The notes beneath the pieces are model-generated. The model saw nothing but the letters and a program-made list of their open reading frames with translations, had not been told where the DNA came from and did no database searches. From Misgurnus anguillicaudatus (lineage: Eukaryota; Chordata; Actinopteri; Cypriniformes; Cobitidae): a stretch of 64,000 nucleotides of DNA. The stretch covers positions 1,713,001 through 1,777,000 of the forward strand of contig NC_073351.2 of assembly GCF_027580225.2 (NCBI RefSeq), written 5' to 3'. Below are positions 56,926-64,000 of this stretch, in pieces (positions within the stretch are counted from its first letter, which is position 1; the number at the start of each line of letters is the position of its first letter). The translations under genes were made by a program, and so were the position numbers.

Positions 56926-57438
56926 CTCCCCCCTCTCCCTAGGAGCATCCCACGCCGTAACAAACAACATCAAAGTGGAGGGAGTGGGGAGGGAACAACA
57001 ATGAAATAAGTCAATAGAAAAGGGGTGGTGACGATGGTGGGAGGAGCCATGGAGGAGCCAGAAGAAGGAGAAGCCTGATGGAATGCCAGAGATCAGTCAG
57101 GGGGAAGTTGCCGGAGGGAGGAGCAATAGTGAAAAGATGGGACTCAACACCCTGGAGAAGTGTGTTGGTGATGACAGCCAGGTAGTAGGTGACCAGGGCG
57201 GAGCCAAGCAGACAAAGGGCCCGGGGTAAGCTGAGGTTCCGGAGGGCCAGGGTGGAGCTGACAGGTCTGGCGACTGAGGCAGAGGCGAGGATCCGTAAAG
57301 CCCGCGAAGGAGCCAGAGCGCCTGAAGACCAAGGCAGAGTCAGAGGGTGGGAAGAGCCCAACAAAGCAGGCAGGATGGATTGAAGAGGTGTAGCCAGAGG
57401 AGTATAGTCCAGAGAGGACGACAGGACCATGACGCACG

Positions 57439-58243
57439 TAGGAGTTTTCCTTACTCAAACATGTTCTGAGGGCAGAAAGAATGTGATTGGTTCACAAAAA
57501 CGACCAATCAAAATGCTCGTTACTGGTTTAAGCCCTCGGCGGAGCCTCCAAGGCAGCTTCTGCAGTGAAGCAGTTCGAGCTCACCGTTGGTAAGATGAGT
57601 AGCGCAGATATGATAAAATAGGAATGAGACTGTTTTTGAATTCAGCTTGAAACGTTTCGAGCATTTAAGTGACGCGTTTTCACGTGTCCGTGGCACGACT
57701 TTCTTTTCGTGCCAGTTTCACGTATTGGTTGTTCAATTGTTTTTCCTATTTTCTTACCATTGTCGCTTGGGATTGGGGTTAGAACAACTTTGTTACATAA
57801 AATGATATCCTAACCCAACTCTAACCCCAAGCAAGAACAATTTAAATTTCTGACAAATAAACGTATAAACAATGCCATTCTAACCCAAACCCAACTTTAT
57901 CCTCGCGCGAAAACAGTTTAAAAATGTGACGAAAACCACAAATCTAATCCCAATCCCAATCGACAATGGTTTGAAAAAAGGAAAAAAAATTGAATAACCA
58001 ATACGTGAAAAAGAAAGTCGTGCCACGGACACGTGAAAATGCGTCACTTAAATGCTTGAAACGTTTCAAAAACAGTCTCATTCCTATCTTACCATATCTG
58101 CGCTACTCATCTGACCAACGGTGAGCTCGAACTGCTTCACGGCAGAAGCTGCCTTGGAGGCTCCCCCGAGGCCATAAACCAGCAACGAGCACCAATCACA
58201 TTCTTTCTGCCCTCAGAACATGTTTGAGTAAGGAAAACTCCTA
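57439..58243. mobile_element. Foldback element C (805-bp near-palindrome)
   Basis: The left arm starts TAGGAGTTTTCCTTACTC at 57,439 and the right arm ends GAAAACTCCTA at 58,243. The arms are about 270 nt and include ATGTTCTGAGGGCAGAAAG, CGAGCTCACCGTTGG and GTGTCCGTGGCACGAC with their reverse complements. The right arm lacks about 11 nt present on the left (near 57,500). The core at 57,721-57,830 (CGTATTGGTTGTTC, CTTACCATTGTCGCTTGGG) is shared with foldbacks A and B. Non-coding. Confidence 0.85.
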
Positions 58244-58881
58244 TCTACGAAAAGCACGGCCACAAACCCAAAGTCTGGTATGGTGTTCCTGATTCTCAAC
58301 CTGTGGACAGTGCTAAAAGGAAGTTTGGGAACTTAACTAACAAAGCACAGATGACAACAGGTTTGCTTGAGACAGCGCAAGCATTAAGGTAAAGCTAATC
58401 TTGCTTTTAGCATAACCGTCATCAATCAGTGATCTACAGTGTTTTCACCTCACGGTTTGGTATCAGCTCAGCTCGGTTGGAACCCTAAGCTTAAACTAAA
58501 ACTTAATTCAGCGCTGCAAACCGACTGGCCAATGTCATCAAATTAACGCGAGAATCTGGGCGGCACGGTGTCAAGTTGTAACGAACTGTCACTCAGATCG
58601 GGATCCAGCTGCAGCTTTATTGAAGACAGTACTGTTAAACAAAGATACAAAACAGATTTCCACAGATTTCAGATCCATCTGGCCCTGCTTACTGTATAAC
58701 TTGTTTTATACATTAGTCCAAGTCAAAAAGAAATTTTGTTCAGATAACCCAATCTCAATAATAAAGATTTATGTGAGGCAAAGAGGAGGAAGCTGCACAG
58801 CAAAAATTGGAGAGTTAAAATTTCAGTGTTAAACATTTCTGAGTTGAATTCAACACCCAAAGAGTAAATTTAACATATTTA

Positions 58882-59120
58882 GGGGCGGTTTCCCAGACAG
58901 GGATTGGCTTAATCCAGGACTAAACCTTAGTTTAAATAGGAAATATAACTAGTTTTAAAAAGCATGCCTTACTAAAAACATTACCTGTGTGCATTTTAAG
59001 GCAAAACAAAGGGCACTGATGTATTTTAAGATATGTAAGTGCCAGTTGTTTTCAATTTGGACGGCTCTTAAAAATGTTTTAGTCTAGGACTAGTCTAATC
59101 CCTGTCCGGGAAACCGACCC
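58882..59120. mobile_element. PIF/Harbinger-like MITE
   Basis: The left end GGGGCGGTTTCCC and right end GGGAAACCGACCC form imperfect terminal inverted repeats, continued inward by ACAGGGATTGGCTTAATCC and GACTAGTCTAATCCCTGTCC. TTA flanks both sides (58,879-58,881 and 59,121-59,123), the 3-bp TWA duplication typical of PIF/Harbinger. 239 bp, no coding capacity. Confidence 0.75.
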
Positions 59121-59398
59121 TTAGAGTAAATTGTTGTTCAGAGTTGGAGTTAATCTACAGAGTTAATCATGCCGGTGTTAAACTAACTCCTTGGAGATGT
59201 AATTACACTCCGCCCACACATTTCAGTCTTCCATTTCCATGTGTCCTGCAGATTGAATTGTAAGTACAACTAATTGTTTACACTATTTTTTTGTAATGCT
59301 CCACTGTAACTTTATCTTCTCTATCACCATCTCTGTTTGAAACCTAAAATTGCATTTTACATCTATCTTGTAAAGTTTGTTGGCTGTTTTATTTAAAG

Positions 59399-59612
59399 TC
59401 ACCATCATTGTGATCAGTGTTTCCATTTCATTAGCTCATTTGCATTTTAATGGTCACAGCTAAAAATGGCACACTTTTGCCTGCACCTAAGTGGTAATTT
59501 TAACAGGTAAATTATATGTGGGGTATTTTGAGCTAAAACTTCACATTTGCACTCTGGGAACACCAAAGAGTTATTTTACATGTTAGAAATCTCATAATAT
59601 GACCCCTTTAAC
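59399..59612 (+). repeat. Interspersed repeat, copy 2
   Basis: Second copy of the repeat at 54,282-54,499, same orientation, with several small indels. Flanked by AAC/GAGTT-rich sequence (58,830-60,720) that is itself repetitive. Confidence 0.7.
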
Positions 59613-59787
59613 ACTTTTTTGAGTCAAATAAACTCTGGCATAGTGTTAAAAAATTAACTAACACTTTTATGAGTCAAAGAAACTCTGGCGAAGTGTTAAA
59701 CATTTTTATCTTGAAAGTGTTCATTTAACTCTGATAGGTGTGGAGCTATATAAACTCTGAAAAAGTGTTGAAATCAACTCTGTGAGA

Positions 59788-60652
59788 TAGTGATGGTCAA
59801 CCCGGATCTTTTTAAGGATTCGGGTTATTCTGAGTCACTCACTAATATGATCCGGGTTGTGCGAGTCACTTGAGTCACTTGAATCACTTGGTCAAAATCT
59901 CCCAGTTCCAATCGCTAATACTAATGCAACCAAGCAACTCAGATCACGCATGCAGCTACGAGTCTACAACTCCTCTGCTCGCAAAAAAGGGCTCATGTGA
60001 CCTGAGGAACTTGTAAAAAAAACATGCATGTCCGTGCTAACATTATCAATAACATAATTGTAAAAGTTCGGTGTATGTGTTTAGTTTCATTTCATAACGA
60101 CAAATATATCAACACCACGTTTAAAAGATGTGAGGCTTTGTTGAATTGGGACGTGGGAGGAACGTGTCCTGTTTCAAATTGACTTACAAGATCCACGATA
60201 GGCTTCGGTTAATGCAGCCACACAGTCACTAAGCCGGGCAAGAACATGATCTTGTGAGTGAGTCCCAGACAGAACCGCTCGCCCGCTCCTGCACGGGTCC
60301 TGTGAGTGAACAACTCACGTCACTCTGAGTGACTCAGTCAACAAGAGGAGCCGTGTACGTCCGTCGTTGGAAATTACGAGTGAGCTTTTGGCTCACTCGG
60401 TACCTCCAGTCGACATTTGGTGATGTAAATTAACTCGTTGTTGCAAGTTATAGAACATATGGCAGCTTATGTGTTGTAATTCTGTTGTAAACATTTGAAG
60501 AGCTGTGTGTTTGATCCAATTTCTCATTTTTAAAGCAAAATCTGAGAGGACTCAACTGACTCGGGTTAATGGTCACTAAGGACTCGTGGTTCTCGAGTCA
60601 TTTTAGGGATCGGGTTAAATGATCCGAGTTTCGAGTGACTCGCTCATCACTA
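59788..60652. mobile_element. hAT-type element with perfect 8-bp duplication
   Basis: CTGTGAGA occurs at 59,780-59,787 and again at 60,653-60,660. The element between them starts TAGTGATG and ends CATCACTA, with looser inner symmetry (GGATC...GATCC, GAGTCACT...AGTGACTC). 865 bp with no transposase frame, so non-autonomous. It sits inside the GAGTTAATTTAACACT-type repeat and splits it. Confidence 0.85.
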
Positions 60653-60727
60653 CTGTGAGAGTTAATTTAACACTGTTAAAGTCTGAGTTTACAGACTTTT
60701 TCAAAAGATTAGTCACTAAACACATAG

Positions 60728-61255
60728 GTGTGGTTTCCTGGACAGGGACAAGCCTAGTCCCAGACTTAAATGCATTTTTGAACTGTTTTAACTAAAAAAC
60801 AGCAGGCGTTGACATTTTTTTGGGCCGATACCGATTTAAACAGACAACTTCTGGCCGATACCGATGCCGATACTGATATTAAACACTTGTATACAATACT
60901 ATACAGTTGGTCTATTAGCTAGTTTATTTCTGCATCAAATAATTTTTAGTGAACATGTTTTGGATCGAATTAACATTCAACTGACCAACATAATAAGAGA
61001 GGCACAAATTAAGCTAAAACAAATATAATAAGACAGCATGACAACCTTCAAAGGTGGTTTCAGCTATTCAGCATTTATTTTATTAACAACATTAACTCAT
61101 TTTTTACATATAATGGATTTCTTTATGCAGTTAATTAATAAACAATCGGTATTGGCCTTTCTCGTGCTATTGCCGATATGCCGATGGTTTCAAATTCATA
61201 AAATATCGGCCGATTAATATCTATCTATCTATATATCTATATATATCTATATATA

Positions 61256-61332
<77 letters not shown>

Positions 61333-61843
61333 GTGTTGTTTTTTCTCAAGATGCATACAAGTAATGTTAGTTAACTCTTTCGCCATCAGCGTTTTTAAAA
61401 AAAGTTACCACCCATTTTAATGCCTTCCAGAAAATGTTCTTCTTTAAATATATAAACATATAATATACCAAATGAAAGAACAGACCCTCTGCTTTCAAAA
61501 AAAAACCCATTTCATCCTACCTTCAGTAATTCTTTTGTAATCAGCTTTTGAATATGGGTAGGTTTCTGCAAAAACACCAGATTTTCAGCAAAAGTTGAGA
61601 TAATTCCATTTTTTGTGACGGACTTTTCATAGAGAGCCCATTCAGAGCAATCTTTAAAACAGACATGGACATGCAGCCCCTTATCATAGCGCATTACTTC
61701 CGGGTTTAAAAAGTTGCGGAAGGTTAGGGATTAGGGATAATAGCGGTATTGCGGAAAGCCGGAAATACTCGTCATTGGCAGGGAAGCGTTTTCTCTTGAT
61801 TGACGAGATATCTTAGGTCTAGTCCTGTCTGGGAAACCGCCCC
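60728..61843. mobile_element. Split Harbinger-like MITE with insertions inside
   Basis: The left half (60,728-60,800: GTGTGGTTTCCTGGACAGGG, AGCCTAGTCCCAGAC) and the right half (61,813-61,843: TAGGTCTAGTCCTGTCTGGG, AAACCGCCCC) match the two ends of the 58,882 MITE. About 1 kb separates them: a block rich in GGCCGATACCGAT (60,821-61,215), an AT array, and a block starting TTAACTCTTTCGCCATCAGC at 61,369. That the halves were once contiguous is inferred. Confidence 0.5.
61218..61329. repeat. (CTAT)n/(TA)n microsatellite
   Basis: CTAT and CTATATAT units grade into a long TA array. Confidence 0.95.
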
Positions 61844-62075
61844 AGAGTCTACTTGTTTGTTGCCACATGATGTAATTTGGAAAGCAAAATCCTATACTTC
61901 TGAAACATTTTATTAAAGAAAATAAATCACAAAATTTGCAACTTGACTATGGAGCCTTGCAATTTCAATTCTTGTTTAATTTTGACATTTCCCTCAAATA
62001 TTGTTCACAAATCTGTTTAAATCTGTGTTATTGAGCACTTCCACTTTTTCCGAGATATTCTATCCAACTTACAGG

Positions 62076-63359
62076 CAGTGGCGGAACTAGAATTTTTTTA
62101 ATGGGGTTGCCAAAGGTACTTTAGGGGGTCCATAGTCCATAAAAGAAAATGACGTGTAATCATAAATTAATCTTTTGATCGCATTATATGTAAACATAAT
62201 AAGGGTGAATTTTAAATCTTTCTACTGTATTTCTTACATCTGATTACGTCTGTTAAAGGGATTAACCCAAAAATAAAAATTCTGTCATCATTTACTCACC
62301 CTTATGTTGTTCTAAACCTGTATTTTATTTTAATAAACACAAAAGAAGATATTTTGATAAATGATGGTAAGCACACAATCCATTGAATTCCATCATGTTG
62401 TTTTTATTCCTAACATGGAAGTCAATGGTTAACAGCTGTGTGCATACCATCAAAATATCTTCTTTTGTGTTCATCAGAAAAAAGAAATTCGTACAGGTTT
62501 AGAACAACATAAGGATGTAAAAATGATGACAGAATTTTCATTTTGTGAAGTATCCCTTTAATGAAACCAAAGTTTAGGAAATCTAAACTCCATGATAAAC
62601 CTTAAACTTACTTCAAATCGCAGTGCTCAACACAAAGGATGTTTGGATTAATCTTTATTTACGAAGATACAGAAGATGCAAAAGTTTTCTTTTTTCTTTT
62701 GATATTTAATTAACTTTAATGACATATTTCAACACGTTAGGATAAGACCGAATGCAATAAAATGTTTATTCGTTTAAGACGTACAGTAACCAAATGTTTA
62801 GTATGAAAATCACCAAAACAGCTATTTTGACATATGAGTATTTGTCCGTTTAAGCCAAAAAGACGCGAACATGAAATCGTTTAAGCTCTGGCTGTGCACG
62901 CGCACTATTGACTACAAGTTCAATGTGGCAATCCAGTCGAATGAACAATCATACAGTAGCCTTACTAGCCTATAAAGATCACGTCAAGAATGAAAACATG
63001 GTGCTGTGATTTGTTGTAAAAAGAATTGGCAATCTTAGACTTTATTCAGTCCACAAGAAAATTACCACACTTCCAGCATATACGGTGAAATCATGTAGTA
63101 TTAGCAAGCAATGTACGACTTCACTTACATAATTTTAAAGAGATTCCAAACATTATGTAGACATAACATTTATCTTCTGATGATATGAAAAGTATTCGTT
63201 ACAGTAATTTTTCTGACGCGTTTTTGAAAAGACGTCACTGATGGAGAGATAACAGAACGCGCATTATGTATATTTTCTTAATTTGTGAAAAGCACAACAT
63301 TTAGTTTTTATAGACACACAAAAAATGACACCCTGGACACCCCTCTGGCTCCGCCACTG
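62076..63359. mobile_element. hAT element inside the Tc1 relic
   Basis: The ends CAGTGGCGGA and TCCGCCACTG are perfect 10-nt inverted repeats. CTTACAGG flanks both sides (62,068-62,075 and 63,360-63,367), an exact 8-bp duplication. 1,284 bp with no transposase frame. It contains a TTAA foldback (62,253-62,561). Confidence 0.9.
62253..62561. mobile_element. TTAA-ended palindromic MITE
   Basis: Starts TTAAAGGGATTAACCC and ends ATCCCTTTAA. The arms include ATTCTGTCATCATTTACTC and AAAAGAAGATATTTTGAT with their reverse complements (AATGATGACAGAATTTTCA, ATCAAAATATCTTCTTTTG). 309 bp. It resembles very common fish piggyBac-like MITEs and lies within the hAT element. Confidence 0.85.
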
Positions 63360-63489
63360 CTTACAGGTGTGGCATATAAAGATGCTGATTAGACAGCATG
63401 TTTATTGCAAAGGTCACAATAAAAGGCCACTCTAAAATGTGCAGCTTTACTATATTGGCAAGTCCAGGGGGTGGGGGTTGTCCAAAAAC

Positions 63490-63800
63490 CAGTCAGTATC
63501 TGGTGTGACCACCATTTGCTTTACGCAGTGCTTCTCCTTGCATAGAGTTGATCAAGTTGTTGATTGTGGGCTGTGAACTGTTGGTACACCCTCTTCAATG
63601 GCTGTGTGAAGTTGCTGGATATTGGCAGGAACTGGAACACACGGTCGTATACACCAATCCAGAGCATCCCAAACATGCCCAATGGGTGACATGTCCGGTA
63701 AGTCAGCTTTCAGGAATTGTGCACAGTTGCTTGCAACATGGGGCCATGTATTATCATGCTGCAACATGAGGTGATGGTCATGGATCATGGTCGATTGCAC
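63490..63800 (-). pseudogene. Tc1-like transposase, C-terminal part
   Basis: Transposases of this family cut and paste at TA sites using a DD(34)E triad. The minus strand reads LMLQHDNTWPHVASNCAQF (with the second catalytic Asp in QHDN), then PDMSPIGHVWDALDW, then VPVPANIQQLHTAIEEG, and after a frameshift the end NSMQGEALRKANGGHTRY near 63,500. The Glu expected in the PIEH motif is Gly here, a short segment before PDMSP is missing, and the N-terminal DNA-binding half is absent, so the gene is dead. Confidence 0.8.
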
Positions 63801-64000
63801 AACATGGTCGATTGCACAACAATGCGCATCATGATCACTGTATCTCTGTATCTACACTGTATCTCTGTATTAGCTGTGGTGCTAACTCTAGCATATTTAC
63901 ATTGTGTACTTGTACTGATGTTCATCAATATGCACTGTCCCTATCTAAATAAATAAACTAAACTAAACTAAATCTTTGCTAGTGAACACCAGCTAAACCA

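Larger units (their letters stand above)
61990..63860 (-). mobile_element. Tc1-like transposon relic, split by a hAT element
   Basis: Both sides of the hAT element at 62,076-63,359 belong to one Tc1-like repeat. The left side has TTGAGCACTTCCACTTTTTC and GAGATATTCTATCC; the right side resumes TGTGGCATATAAAGATGCTG and AAAGGCCACTCTAAAATGTG, then minus-strand transposase sequence. The relic fades out near 63,860 and lacks the 5' half of the transposase. Left limit uncertain. Confidence 0.65.

Overview
This window looks like ray-finned fish nuclear DNA, most likely a cyprinid or close relative. The evidence is an AT-rich background, long (CA)n/(GT)n microsatellites, Tc1, hAT and TTAA-type DNA transposons, decayed LINEs of fish type, and several short interspersed repeats I recognise from teleost genomes. 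I found no host protein-coding exon, rRNA or tRNA gene that I can defend. The window reads as intergenic or intronic DNA dominated by mobile elements.

Layout. 1-9.2 kb: AT-rich DNA with small inverted-repeat elements (559-683, 4911-5098, a hAT-type MITE at 5520-5775, an inverted-repeat MITE at 8592-9024) and a SINE-like tail. 9.9-16.9 kb: a stack of decayed LINEs on the + strand. It holds a Tx1-like ORF1 fragment, then an I/Nimb-like LINE whose reverse transcriptase (11.04-11.88 kb) and RNase H (16.19-16.9 kb) are split by an L2/CR1-like LINE (about 11.9-16.14 kb). That second LINE carries two further insertions: a THAP-domain exon and a SINE-like tail. 17-26 kb: non-coding DNA with five large CA arrays, a repeat bracketed by two of them, and a 1-kb TTAA-ended element.

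26,114-36,422 is the main feature: a structurally complete, young Ty3/Gypsy LTR retrotransposon. It has a TATT target duplication and unusually long LTRs (2.6 kb, about 1% divergent by eye) carrying two internal tandem arrays and many splice-site-like motifs. It also has a primer-binding site matching serine tRNA, an intact gag, an intact pol in the -1 frame (protease, RT, RNase H, integrase), a polypurine tract and no env. The gag stop codon is directly preceded by a canonical -1 slippery heptamer (GGGTTTT) and followed 8 nt later by a stable stem with pseudoknot potential. Gag, the frameshift signal and Pol together form a complete expression system for one element.

36.6-64 kb: more repeats, including three related foldback elements with a shared core (36.93, 39.92 and 57.44 kb), TTAA-ended foldbacks (42.78 and 62.25 kb), hAT elements with clear 8-bp duplications (59.79 and 62.08 kb), and a Tc1 relic at the right end. 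The 62.08-kb hAT sits inside that Tc1 relic and itself carries a TTAA foldback. All family names come from recognising motifs in the sequence; no database search was run.
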